Positions 1 through 7,664 of a stretch of DNA of 64,000 nucleotides are shown one piece after another. The notes beneath the pieces are model-generated. The model saw only the letters and a program-made list of their open reading frames with translations. It did not search any database and had not been told where the DNA came from. Each line of letters begins with the position of its first letter. The first letter of the stretch is position 1. This DNA is from Tunturibacter gelidoferens (lineage in GTDB: Bacteria > Acidobacteriota > Terriglobia > Terriglobales > Acidobacteriaceae), in the NCBI RefSeq assembly GCF_040358255.1, contig NZ_CP132938.1, forward strand, positions 744,001-808,000, given 5' to 3'. The translations under genes were made by a program, and so were the position numbers.

Positions 1-44
1 CATTAGTTTCACTCAACTTGGTAAACTTGAAAGGTAGAGATCTC

Positions 45-80
45 AAAAGCCCCGAGCCAAAGCTTGGGGCTTTTGTTTTT
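45..80 (+). terminator. Rho-independent terminator of an upstream gene
   Basis: A nine-base arm AAAAGCCCC (45-53) pairs with GGGGCTTTT (66-74), and a T-rich run follows to base 80. No gene of this window lies upstream, so it probably ends a transcript that enters from the left. Confidence 0.75.
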
Positions 81-221
81 GAACCTAAACCCTTTAGAAA
101 GAAGTATTTGCCGCTAACCCCAATGGTTGCACGAATTTAGCAAAACGACAATTTGTCATCTTGTTGCAAACATTCAACTTATACGGAAATACCCCCCAGG
201 GGGTACCCCAGGAGAGGCACC

Positions 222-668
222 ATGGAATATCCAATCTGCCGTCACATCAAGACCAACGGTCTGCAATGCCACGCGCCCGCCCTCACCGGCGGCGACTACT
301 GCTACTTCCACAATCGCCTCCACGTCCGCCACGCGCAGTTCCGGCCCAACGACATCTCTCGCCCCTACTTCACTGCCGGCCGAGATCTGGAGCTGTGCGC
401 TCTCGAAGACCGCGAGGCGGTTCAGTTTGCACTCTCCGTGGTCATCAACGCGCTCGCCACCAACCGCATCGACACCAAGCGCGCCACGGCGCTCCTCTAC
501 GGACTCCAGCTGGCCTCGTCCAACGCCGTCCGTCTCAACAACACTCCGGAGACACCCGATGTGGTCCGCGCCGTCGAGTCCTCGAACGACGGCCTCGACC
601 TCGCCGAACCCGGAGCCATCATGGAAGTCTTCACTCGCCTTGAGCTCGAGCAGAGCACAAGCTCATAG
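222..668 (+). CDS. Small Cys/His-containing hypothetical protein
   Basis: A 148-residue protein of unknown function. The start at 222 is chosen because AGGAGAG (210-216) lies just before it; longer in-frame extensions have no such site. The N-terminus carries Cys6, His8, Cys16, Cys27 and His30, spaced like a small zinc-binding knuckle (C-x9-C-x10-C-x2-H). The rest is predicted mostly helical and ends in an acidic tail. From memory, similar short proteins with a CRHI...G..C....YC..H start are common in acidobacterial genomes, but I assign no role. A C/G-run element sits immediately upstream (188-209), and an inverted repeat pair follows the stop. Confidence 0.7.
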   Translation: MEYPICRHIKTNGLQCHAPALTGGDYCYFHNRLHVRHAQFRPNDISRPYFTAGRDLELCALEDREAVQFALSVVINALATNRIDTKRATALLYGLQLASSNAVRLNNTPETPDVVRAVESSNDGLDLAEPGAIMEVFTRLELEQSTSS

Positions 669-686
669 ATGCCTGTCCTGCCGGAC

Positions 687-842
687 GGGCCCGCTACGCG
701 CGGCGCGGCCACTTCGTGGCGTGTATACCGGCTTCGCCCGGCGCTCCCGATGGTCGCGAACGAATCTCGATCCCGACCATCGGGAGGACCACCCGAAGGG
801 ATATACAAGTCACGAAGTGACCGCGCCACGCTCAGTGGGCCC
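687..842. repeat. Head-to-head pair of a dispersed ~70-bp repeat
   Basis: The left arm (about 687-757) and the reverse complement of the right arm (about 774-842) share GGGCCC, then GCGCGG(C/T)CACTTCGTG, GTATA(C/T)C, a TTCG-rich loop and CTCCCGATGGTCG. Together they form an imperfect palindrome of about 155 bp between convergent genes. A single related copy lies at 49905-49979. It could act as a bidirectional terminator or be a REP/MITE-like element. Confidence 0.7.
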
Positions 843-861
843 AAGCGGCAGCGCAGTGTTT

Positions 862-2718
862 CTATGTTCTCGTCACCGTCTTCAAATGCAGCTCCCGCAT
901 CTGCTGATCGCTCACCGGCGTAGGCGCATCGACCATCAGGTCGATCGCCTTCGCCGTCTTCGGAAACGCAATCACCTCACGGAGGCTAGTCGCACCAGCA
1001 AGTATCATCACAATCCGATCCAGCCCCAGCGCAATCCCGCCATGCGGAGGCGTGCCGTACTCCAACGCATCCAGGAAGAAGCCAAACCGCTCCTTCGCCT
1101 CTGCATCCGACATGCCCAGCGACCGGAAGATCTCCGCCTGCACATCCTGCCGGTGAATACGAATCGAGCCCGAACCAAGCTCCGTTCCATTCAGCACGAT
1201 GTCGTAAGCAAGCGCACGCACCGCGCCCTTATCTCTCGTCAACTTGCCCGCCTTGATGTCCTCTTCATGCGGCGAGGTGAACGGATGATGCGCCGCATTC
1301 CAAACCTTGGTCTCCTCATCCCACTCGTACATCGGGAAGTCGGTGACCCAGAGAAACTTGAAGTCAGCCTCGGTACCAGTCTTCACAAACCGTCCATGCT
1401 TGTCGGCAAACTTAGTGGCAAGCTGCAACCGCAAAGCACCAACCCGCTTATAGATCCACTGCGGATCGAAGTTCCACTTAGCCGGAGCACCAATCTTGGG
1501 AGTAACAACAATGATCAGATCGGCAGCATCAACCTGGCTCGCAGCACCTTCAAACCGAGTCTGCTCCTCCGACAGCTTCGCCTCAATCACAGAAGCTAAC
1601 GGAGCAAACGCATCATTCGTCTTCAACCGAGCCACATCCAGAAAGTCCAAGCCGCAGTCGCCAAACGTAGCGCGAATCTCCTCCACCAGCGCACGCTTCT
1701 GCGTCCCGCTCAGCATACCCGCCTTGGGAATTACAAACCCAAGCACCGGCAGCTCTTTCTCAATCTTCAACGTCTCCCTCAACTCAGGAGTCAACTCATC
1801 AGTCAGCGAAACCATCGCCGGCAGCCGCATATCCGGCTTGTCGATCCCGTAGTTCTTGATCGCATCGTCATAAGTCATCTGCACAAAAGGAGTCGTCAAC
1901 GAGATCGAAGCCGTCTTGAACGCAGCAGTCAGAAAACCCTCGACGACGCGAAACACCTTCTCCTGCTGGGGAAAGCTCATCTCAAGGTCGATCTGGGTAA
2001 ACTCCGGCTGCCGATCTGCACGTAGATCCTCATCGCGGAAGCAACGAGCAATCTGAAAATACTTATCGAATCCCGAGATCATCAGGATCTGCTTGAAGAT
2101 CTGCGGCGACTGCGGCAGCGCATAGAAGCTGCCCGCATGCACCCTGCTCGGCACCAGGTAGTCACGCGCTCCCTCAGGCGTAGAACGCGTCATGAAAGGA
2201 GTCTCAATCTCAAGAAAGCCCTGCTCAACAAGGAAGTTGCGAATCGCCATCGCAACCCTGCTGCGCAGCGCGAAGTTATGCTGCATCTCCGTGCGTCGCA
2301 GATCGAGATAGCGATACTTCAACCGCACCTCTTCGTTCGCAATCGCATCTTCCGCCGGCGAAAACGGAGGAGTCTTCGCCTCATTCAGCAACAGCAACTC
2401 ACTCGCAACCACCTCGATCGCGCCCGTAGGCATATTAGGATTCTCAAGCCCCGCGCCGCGCCGCCGAACCTTGCCCTTCACCGCAACCACGTACTCCGAC
2501 CGCGCTGCCTCCGCCTTCGCATGCGCCTCGCCGGACACCTCTTTGTCGAGCACGACCTGAGTAATCCCACTCCGGTCCCGCACATCGAGAAAGATCAGGT
2601 TCCCATGGTCCCGCCGACGATTCACCCAGCCCATCAACACCACCGGCTGCCCATCCTGCTCCACGCGAAGCTCGCCACACATATGGGTCCGCTGCAAACT
2701 ACCTAAAAAATCCAACAT
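862..2718 (-). CDS. aspS: Aspartate--tRNA ligase
   Basis: Class II aminoacyl-tRNA synthetase that charges tRNA-Asp in the cytoplasm; 618 residues, normal for the bacterial type with a GAD-like insertion. The N-terminal OB-fold anticodon domain reads MLDFLGSLQRTHMCGELR and contains GWVNRRRDHG. Class II motif 2 is visible as FRDEDLRADRQPEFTQIDLE and motif 3 as GIALGLDRIVMILAG near the C-terminus. The ATG at 2718 gives the family's usual N-terminus; a longer reading would run into hisS. The gene lies 61 nt downstream of hisS, so a carbonic anhydrase-hisS-aspS transcript is likely. Whether it also charges tRNA-Asn cannot be decided here. Confidence 0.97.
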   Translation of the reverse strand: MLDFLGSLQRTHMCGELRVEQDGQPVVLMGWVNRRRDHGNLIFLDVRDRSGITQVVLDKEVSGEAHAKAEAARSEYVVAVKGKVRRRGAGLENPNMPTGAIEVVASELLLLNEAKTPPFSPAEDAIANEEVRLKYRYLDLRRTEMQHNFALRSRVAMAIRNFLVEQGFLEIETPFMTRSTPEGARDYLVPSRVHAGSFYALPQSPQIFKQILMISGFDKYFQIARCFRDEDLRADRQPEFTQIDLEMSFPQQEKVFRVVEGFLTAAFKTASISLTTPFVQMTYDDAIKNYGIDKPDMRLPAMVSLTDELTPELRETLKIEKELPVLGFVIPKAGMLSGTQKRALVEEIRATFGDCGLDFLDVARLKTNDAFAPLASVIEAKLSEEQTRFEGAASQVDAADLIIVVTPKIGAPAKWNFDPQWIYKRVGALRLQLATKFADKHGRFVKTGTEADFKFLWVTDFPMYEWDEETKVWNAAHHPFTSPHEEDIKAGKLTRDKGAVRALAYDIVLNGTELGSGSIRIHRQDVQAEIFRSLGMSDAEAKERFGFFLDALEYGTPPHGGIALGLDRIVMILAGATSLREVIAFPKTAKAIDLMVDAPTPVSDQQMRELHLKTVTRT

Positions 2719-2779
2719 GATCTCATTCACTTTCAAAATCGAAGTCGCTCGCGAGGAGCTAATCAGGAAGCAGAGTTCA

Positions 2780-4072
2780 CTAAGCGCGCAGAAAACCCGC
2801 AAGCTCAGCGCGAGGAACCTTCGTCTGCTCTCCAGCGCTAAAGTCTTTAACCGTCAGAATACCCGATGAAACCTCATCTTCGCCGACAATCACCATTCTC
2901 CGAGCGAGCTTATCGGCAGCCTCGAAGGACTTCTTCAGCCGGAAACTTCCATCTCCAACCTCAACCGAAAGTCCTGCTCGACGAAGCTCCTGAGCCAGCG
3001 CAAGCGCAGCAGCATTCCTCTCAACTCCCATTGGAGCAACGAACGCATCAAGCTTCTGCTGTTTCGCCATCGCTTCCTGAGCCTGAAGCGTAAGGATCAA
3101 CCGATCCTCGCCAATCGCGAACCCGATTCCAGGAGCCTTCGGTCCACCAAGCATCTCCGACAATCCGTCGTATCTTCCTCCACCAAGCAGAGCGTTCTGA
3201 GTTCCCAAACCGCTTCCATCAGGCACCGTGAACTCGAACGTCGTCCGCGTGTAGTAGTCCAAACCGCGAACCAACCTCGGATTCACCGTATAAGCAACTC
3301 CACAAACATCAAGCGCAGCAAGCACCTGCGCAAAGTGCTCCTTGCTCGCATCATCCAGGAAGTCGGCGATCTTCGGCAGACCGTTGATGATCTCCTGATC
3401 TCCAGCATCCTTCGAGTCCAGCACGCGCAGCGGATTCGTCTCCGCGCGACGTTGGTTATCTGCACTCATCTTGTCCTTCACCGGAGCCAAAGCCTCACGC
3501 AGCGCAGCAATGTACTTCGGCCGATCCGTCGACGAACCAACCGAGTTCACCTCAAGCTTCCACCCCTTCACGCCCAACTCGTTCAGGAAGGTAGAAAGCA
3601 TCTCCAGAACCTCAGCATCACGCAGCGCACTATCAGCACCAGACCAGGCTGGTCCAAGCACCTCAGCCCCAATCTGCCAGAACTGCCGATATCGTCCACG
3701 CTGCGGTCGCTCACGGCGAAACTGAGGCCCGATGTAGAACAGCTTCTGCAGCATCCCAGTATCAGCAAGCTTGTGCTCGATATACGCGCGCACAACTCCA
3801 GCCGTATTCTCCGGCCGAAGCGTCAGGCTCTGCGCGCCATCACTATCCGCCCGCGCACGATCTTCCCACGTATACATCTCCTTGGAGACAATGTCCGTCT
3901 CCTCGCCCACACCACGCGCGAACAGCGACGTGTCCTCGAAGATCGGTGTGCGAATCTCCCCAAATCCATAGCGTGCAAAGACGGCTCTCGCCGTAGCCTC
4001 CACATAGTTCCAAAGCGCCGTCTCGGGAGGCAACAAGTCCCGAGTCCCGCGTACTGCCTTCAAAGTAGCCAT
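2780..4072 (-). CDS. hisS: Histidine--tRNA ligase
   Basis: Class II HisRS of 430 residues. The N-terminus reads AVRGTRDLLPPE, the signature histidine-binding strand LVRGLDYYTRTTFEF is present, and APGIGFAIGEDRL forms motif 3. The anticodon-binding domain occupies roughly the last 90 residues. The ATG at 4072 is preceded by a GGAAG site and starts at the family's usual MATLKAVRGTRD. The gene sits 31 nt after the gamma-carbonic anhydrase stop and 61 nt before aspS on the same strand, so they are probably co-transcribed. Clustering of hisS with aspS is widespread in bacteria. Confidence 0.97.
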   Translation of the reverse strand: MATLKAVRGTRDLLPPETALWNYVEATARAVFARYGFGEIRTPIFEDTSLFARGVGEETDIVSKEMYTWEDRARADSDGAQSLTLRPENTAGVVRAYIEHKLADTGMLQKLFYIGPQFRRERPQRGRYRQFWQIGAEVLGPAWSGADSALRDAEVLEMLSTFLNELGVKGWKLEVNSVGSSTDRPKYIAALREALAPVKDKMSADNQRRAETNPLRVLDSKDAGDQEIINGLPKIADFLDDASKEHFAQVLAALDVCGVAYTVNPRLVRGLDYYTRTTFEFTVPDGSGLGTQNALLGGGRYDGLSEMLGGPKAPGIGFAIGEDRLILTLQAQEAMAKQQKLDAFVAPMGVERNAAALALAQELRRAGLSVEVGDGSFRLKKSFEAADKLARRMVIVGEDEVSSGILTVKDFSAGEQTKVPRAELAGFLRA

Positions 4073-4103
4073 CACTTCCAGTGTAGCGAAAGCCTCACCT
4101 GAT

Positions 4104-4625
4104 TTACGCACCAGCAGCTTCGGCCAGGTAAATCGCCGTGTAATCCAGATAGTTCTGTGCGTACTTCAGGATCAACTCCCGATCCGCATCGCCCAGTGCT
4201 CGCCTCACCTTCCCCGGAACACCCGCAACCAACGAGTTCGGCGGAATCACCGTATGCTCTGGAATGACCGCTCCCGCCGCGATGATAGATCCCTCCCCAA
4301 TTCGGGCGTCGTTCAAGATGGTCGCGCCGATGCCAACCAGAACCATATCTTCCAACACGCATCCGTGCACGGTGGCATTGTGTCCGATGGTCACCAGCTC
4401 CCCTACGATCACCGGATAGAGATTGCGCATACCATGCAGGACCGCACAGTCCTGTACATTGCTCTTCGCACCGATGCGGATCGAATTCACGTCACCCCGG
4501 ACGACCGCGTTCATCCAGACACTCGCTTGTTCGCCGAGGATAACGTCACCGATGATTTGAGCTGACAGATCGACGTAGGAGCTGGCAGGAATTGTCGGTG
4601 TGTGTGTCTGGTAAGTGCGAATCAT
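4104..4625 (-). CDS. Gamma-carbonic anhydrase family protein
   Basis: A left-handed beta-helix protein of 173 residues built of hexapeptide repeats. The VRGDVNSIRIG start of the helix and the His residues in VLHG and GHNATVHGC match the metal-binding triad of the gamma-carbonic anhydrase/YrdA/PaaY group. Many members have weak or unproven anhydrase activity, so the family name is safer than the enzyme name. The ATG at 4625 was chosen over a TTG two codons earlier. TAGAAT lies only 6 nt before this ATG, which would allow a leaderless transcript. It heads the hisS-aspS run and is divergent from rpsU. Confidence 0.9.
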   Translation of the reverse strand: MIRTYQTHTPTIPASSYVDLSAQIIGDVILGEQASVWMNAVVRGDVNSIRIGAKSNVQDCAVLHGMRNLYPVIVGELVTIGHNATVHGCVLEDMVLVGIGATILNDARIGEGSIIAAGAVIPEHTVIPPNSLVAGVPGKVRRALGDADRELILKYAQNYLDYTAIYLAEAAGA

Positions 4626-4715
4626 GAACAAATTCTACCCTCGGAATGCAAAAGATTTCAGCTTTCGCAAGAGTCGGTATCCGGCCTCGAATTACCAACG
4701 ATTTATGTGATTTTC

Positions 4716-4744
4716 TTGACGAAGGGGCGTATTCTGGATATATC
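4716..4744 (+). promoter_or_regulatory. Sigma-70-type promoter for rpsU
   Basis: TTGACG (4716-4721) and TATATC (4739-4744) are separated by 17 nt and lie about 30 nt before the rpsU start codon. The -35 matches 5 of 6 consensus bases and the -10 matches 4 of 6. Confidence 0.55.
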
Positions 4745-4775
4745 CCGATTGGGAGTGTTTGGAGGTGTATTTTTC

Positions 4776-4973
4776 TTGGCAGAGGTTCGAGTACAAGAAG
4801 GCGAACCCCTTGAGAATGCCCTGCGGCGCTTTAAGCGCAAGGTGCAGACGGAAGACATCATCAAGGAAGTCAAGCGTCACTCTTTTTATCTGAAACCAGG
4901 TGAGAAGAAGCGTGTGAAAGAAGCGCTTGCACGCAAGCGCAATCGCAAGAAGGTCCGTAAGGAGCAGGATTAG
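4776..4973 (+). CDS. rpsU: 30S ribosomal protein S21
   Basis: Small basic ribosomal protein of 65 residues that binds the 30S subunit near the platform. The sequence has the family core PLENALRRFKRKVQ and a Lys/Arg-rich C-terminus. The start is a TTG at 4776: there is no ATG at the family's N-terminal position, and GGAGG (4761-4765) lies 10 nt upstream. The mature protein begins AEVRVQEGE. It is a single gene with its own promoter (4716-4744) and a downstream hairpin (4995-5032). Confidence 0.95.
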   Translation: MAEVRVQEGEPLENALRRFKRKVQTEDIIKEVKRHSFYLKPGEKKRVKEALARKRNRKKVRKEQD

Positions 4974-4994
4974 TTAGCTCCCCAACCACGACGT

Positions 4995-5032
4995 GCCGTC
5001 TCTTCCTCTATCAGCGAGTTTGAAGAGACGGC
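4995..5032 (+). terminator. Hairpin after rpsU
   Basis: GCCGTCTCTTC (4995-5005) pairs perfectly with GAAGAGACGGC (5022-5032). No U-tract follows, so it may be a processing or Rho-assisted end rather than a classical intrinsic terminator. The rest of 5033-5257 shows nothing clear. Confidence 0.5.
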
Positions 5033-5257
5033 CGCCTGAACCGCTAGAGATGGACTCCCGCCATTGACTAGCCCCGGCAGACAGAGCCTGATTACGGGTT
5101 CACATTGACCGGCAAATCTGAGCAAATTCCACGAACTCGCAGTTTCGGGCCCCCTTCAAATCCAAAGTAATGGTCATCAGCAAAGGTAAGCCCCTTGCGG
5201 CGTTGCCACGATCGAGCCCTCGGGTGTTCTTCCTTTCCGTAGGACGGGAGAAGCGGC

Positions 5258-5671
5258 ATGGAATTTCTGGATCGGCTATTAACCTGTGCAGATTGCGGCG
5301 GCGAGTTCATCTTCACCGCCGGGGAACAACTCTTTTTCTTCGACAAACAATTCAAGAACGACCCGAAGCGCTGTAAGCCATGCAAGTCCAAACGGTCCGG
5401 GGTGGGGCTTAAGGCTGGCGCGGGACCGGCGGCGGCAGGCCTGTCAAGAACCGAGACTCGTACCGAGTGCTCCGAGTGCGGGGTGGAGACTACTGTGCCG
5501 TTCAAGCCGACACAGGGGCGGCCGGTGCTTTGCAGGCAGTGCTTCCAGAGCAAGCGTGCTCCTACGTCGGGGGCGCTGGTGACTGCGGCAGCGACAGCGG
5601 GAATGGTCGCTGGTGCTCCTGGAGAGCACGTTGCGGCCAGCGTAGAGTTGCTGGCGGCTTCGCGGGTCTGA
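5258..5671 (+). CDS. Double zinc-ribbon protein
   Basis: A 137-residue soluble protein with two Cys-x2-Cys ribbons. The first (residues 10-45) is CADC...FTAGEQLFFF...RCKPC, typical of the probable zinc-ribbon domain often called zf-trcl. The second (about residues 69-97) is ECSECG...GRPVLCRQC, a CxxC-CxxC zinc-binding segment. The C-terminal 35 residues are Ala/Val-rich and low in complexity. The start at 5258 follows AGGACGGGAGAAG. The family is found in many bacteria, often near RNA or nucleotide metabolism genes, with no established function. Confidence 0.85.
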   Translation: MEFLDRLLTCADCGGEFIFTAGEQLFFFDKQFKNDPKRCKPCKSKRSGVGLKAGAGPAAAGLSRTETRTECSECGVETTVPFKPTQGRPVLCRQCFQSKRAPTSGALVTAAATAGMVAGAPGEHVAASVELLAASRV

Positions 5672-5722
5672 CTGTCTACCTCTCGACTATATCCCTCACA
5701 TTAGGATGTGGGTGAGGGACTT

Positions 5723-6631
5723 ATGGGCGTTGATGACGGGAGCCGGCTGTACGACTCGGCTGGGGAGTTGGTTCGGGCACGAACTCAGGTTGGGGACTTC
5801 GAGCTGACGGTTTGTACGGATGGGACCTACAAGCTGGATGGCGGCGCTATGTTCGGCGTTGTGCCAAAGCCGTTGTGGGAGAAGCGAGCTGCGGCGGATG
5901 AGCAGAACCGTATTCTGCTGGGGCTGAATACGGTGGTGGTGCGAACCGGCAGGAATACGGTGGTGATCGAGACTGGAGTCGGCAACAAGCAGTCGGCAAA
6001 GATGCGGGAGATCCAGTGCAACCAGGAGCTTCTGCCCCAGTCGCTCGCTGCGGCGGGCGTGAAGGTTGAGGAGGTGGATGTTGTGGTGAACACTCACCTC
6101 CACTTTGATCACTGCGGTTGGAATACCACGCTGCATCCGAATGGTTCGGTAGCTCCGACGTTCCCGAATGCGCGGTACTTTGCGCATCGTGGCGAGGTGG
6201 AACATGGTCGTCTGCAGCTGGATCGGGATCGGGTGAGTTATCTGTCGCCGAACTATGATCCGCTGGTTGAGTCGGGGCAGATGACGCTGCTCGACGATGC
6301 TGGAATCAGGGCGAATCCGGAGATCTGTCCGGGCGTTAGCGTGGAGGTTTTCCCTGGTCACACGGCGCAGTTGATGGCGGTTCATATCGAGTCGAAGGGT
6401 CAACATGCCTGCTATATTTCGGATTTAATTCCAACTAGTTCGCATCTGGATCCGACCTGGGTGATGGGGTACGACCTGGATCCGGTGGAGACGATTGCGC
6501 AGCGGAAGCGGTTTTATGCGCGGGCGATTCCGGAGAACTGGCTGGTGCTGTTTACGCACGATCACGAGACGCCGATGGGGCGAATTGGGCTGAATGAGAA
6601 GAACAAGCCTGTTTTGGTTGCGAGGAAGTAA
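5723..6631 (+). CDS. MBL-fold metallo-hydrolase
   Basis: A soluble 302-residue metallo-beta-lactamase-fold hydrolase. The metal-binding HxHxDH motif is THLHFDHCGWN, followed by the downstream ligands FPGHT, the bridging Asp in YISDLIP and a late HDHE. The N-terminal KLDGGAMFGVVPK segment resembles the lactonase-like branch that includes quorum-quenching enzymes, but the substrate cannot be read from the sequence. The ATG at 5723 is preferred over a GTG at 5708 because GTGAGGGA precedes it. There is no secretion signal, and a hairpin follows. Confidence 0.88.
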   Translation: MGVDDGSRLYDSAGELVRARTQVGDFELTVCTDGTYKLDGGAMFGVVPKPLWEKRAAADEQNRILLGLNTVVVRTGRNTVVIETGVGNKQSAKMREIQCNQELLPQSLAAAGVKVEEVDVVVNTHLHFDHCGWNTTLHPNGSVAPTFPNARYFAHRGEVEHGRLQLDRDRVSYLSPNYDPLVESGQMTLLDDAGIRANPEICPGVSVEVFPGHTAQLMAVHIESKGQHACYISDLIPTSSHLDPTWVMGYDLDPVETIAQRKRFYARAIPENWLVLFTHDHETPMGRIGLNEKNKPVLVARK

Positions 6632-6655
6632 GGTCGGACGACAGTCCGAGACTAG

Positions 6656-6680
6656 AAAACCCTGCCGAGGCAGGGTTTCC
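6656..6680 (+). terminator. Hairpin between convergent MBL and rpmA genes
   Basis: AAACCCTGCC (6657-6666) pairs with GGCAGGGTTT (6669-6678) as a compact stem-loop. A-rich flanks on one side and T-rich on the other suit termination in both directions between two convergent genes. Confidence 0.6.
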
Positions 6681-6740
6681 AATCCAAAATCGCGGTGACT
6701 TTATGGTGACTTTTGGCCAGTTGTTGGTGACTGCTGGCGA

Positions 6741-7016
6741 CTAGACAGGAACGGAAGTAAGCTCGGCTGGATCGACGTTGACGAAGCGGCCGTGCTGGCC
6801 CTTGTCCTGGAACCGGACGATGCCGTCGACTTTAGCGAAGAGAGTGTCATCTTTGCCGCGACCGACGTTGGCGCCGGGCTTGAGCGGGGTGCCACGCTGA
6901 CGGACGATGATGCCGCCGCCGAGGATCGTCTGACCACCGAATACTTTGACTCCGAGCCGCTGGGCGTTTGAGTCGCGGCCGTTTTTGGAAGAACCTAAAC
7001 CTTTTTTATGTGCCAT
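6741..7016 (-). CDS. rpmA: 50S ribosomal protein L27
   Basis: A 91-residue 50S protein whose N-terminal tail reaches the peptidyl-transferase centre. It begins [16 protein letters not shown], the standard uncleaved form (not the Firmicutes form with a processed extension). The core RLGVK.FGGQ and [18 protein letters not shown] are intact. It lies 94 nt downstream of rplU, the usual L21-L27 gene pair, and is probably expressed from the promoter at 7636-7664. Confidence 0.97.
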   Translation of the reverse strand: MAHKKGLGSSKNGRDSNAQRLGVKVFGGQTILGGGIIVRQRGTPLKPGANVGRGKDDTLFAKVDGIVRFQDKGQHGRFVNVDPAELTSVPV

Positions 7017-7110
7017 TCGATTGCCTCTTTCGCGCTGCCCTCTGGGCTTTTGCGCTCACTGAATCTGGAAACGGAAGTAAAACAAAACTTTTCGCAGAGA
7101 AGCTGTTTCT

Positions 7111-7437
7111 TTATGCTTCCTTGAAGCTCTTGCCGTTGACGAGGATCTCGTTGATCTTGACCTCGACGAAGTTCTGGCGGTGGCCCTGCATCTTCTTGTA
7201 CTGCTTCTTGCGCTTGAGCTTGAAGACGAGGATCTTTTCGCCGCGGCCTTCGCCGACGACGGATGCGAGAACCTTGGCGCCGGTGAGGTCGGACTCGAAC
7301 TTGCCTGCTTCACCGCTGACGGCGAGGACGTCTGAGAACTCGATGTTGCCGTTCTCGTGGGCGGTGGTTTCAATCTTCAACTTCTCGCCAGGGGAGACCA
7401 GATACTGTTTGCCGCCGGTGCGGATGACTGCGTACAT
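7111..7437 (-). CDS. rplU: 50S ribosomal protein L21
   Basis: A 108-residue 50S protein that contacts 23S rRNA and L20. It begins MYAVIRTGGKQYLV and has the conserved C-terminal strand KMQGHRQNFVEVKI. The ATG at 7437 is fixed by this N-terminus and by a GAGG site about 9 nt upstream; in-frame extension upstream is not conserved-looking. It is the first gene of rplU-rpmA. A leader of about 190 nt separates it from a near-consensus promoter. Confidence 0.97.
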   Translation of the reverse strand: MYAVIRTGGKQYLVSPGEKLKIETTAHENGNIEFSDVLAVSGEAGKFESDLTGAKVLASVVGEGRGEKILVFKLKRKKQYKKMQGHRQNFVEVKINEILVNGKSFKEA

Positions 7438-7587
7438 GACTAGAACCTCAAGCGATCGCGTGCTGACCGCTTTCTTCAAAGTAGATTGTGCTGCATGGGG
7501 CGCATACAGGAGCACTGCAGTAAGCCAACCGGTCAAGCCATCGCAGTCTGAGTTTCCAATGACCGCCGGGCCTAAGCCTGTCGTCCC

Positions 7588-7622
7588 TGCAACCCTTGAG
7601 ATGAAGACACAGGGGTTGCAGC
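7588..7622 (-). promoter_or_regulatory. Hairpin in the rplU leader
   Basis: Within the rplU 5' leader (about 7438-7629, minus strand) the segment 7588-7622 forms a stem of CTGCAACCC with GGGTTGCAG. Many bacteria autoregulate L21 through structured leaders, so this could be an L21-type leader element. I could not match it to a defined family. Confidence 0.35.
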
Positions 7623-7635
7623 GCCAAACTTAATG

Positions 7636-7664
7636 AGTGTATCGCGTTCCGCGAGGGGGGTCAA
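7636..7664 (-). promoter_or_regulatory. Sigma-70 promoter for rplU-rpmA
   Basis: Read on the minus strand, TTGACC (7664-7659) and TACACT (7641-7636) are separated by 17 nt. Both boxes are near consensus. This places transcription start near 7629, about 190 nt before the rplU ATG. Confidence 0.65.

Noticed and set aside
127..1599. A 490-codon plus-strand frame overlapping the first gene and aspS
   Set aside because: Its composition is random-looking Arg/Ser/Pro, and it runs antisense through aspS.
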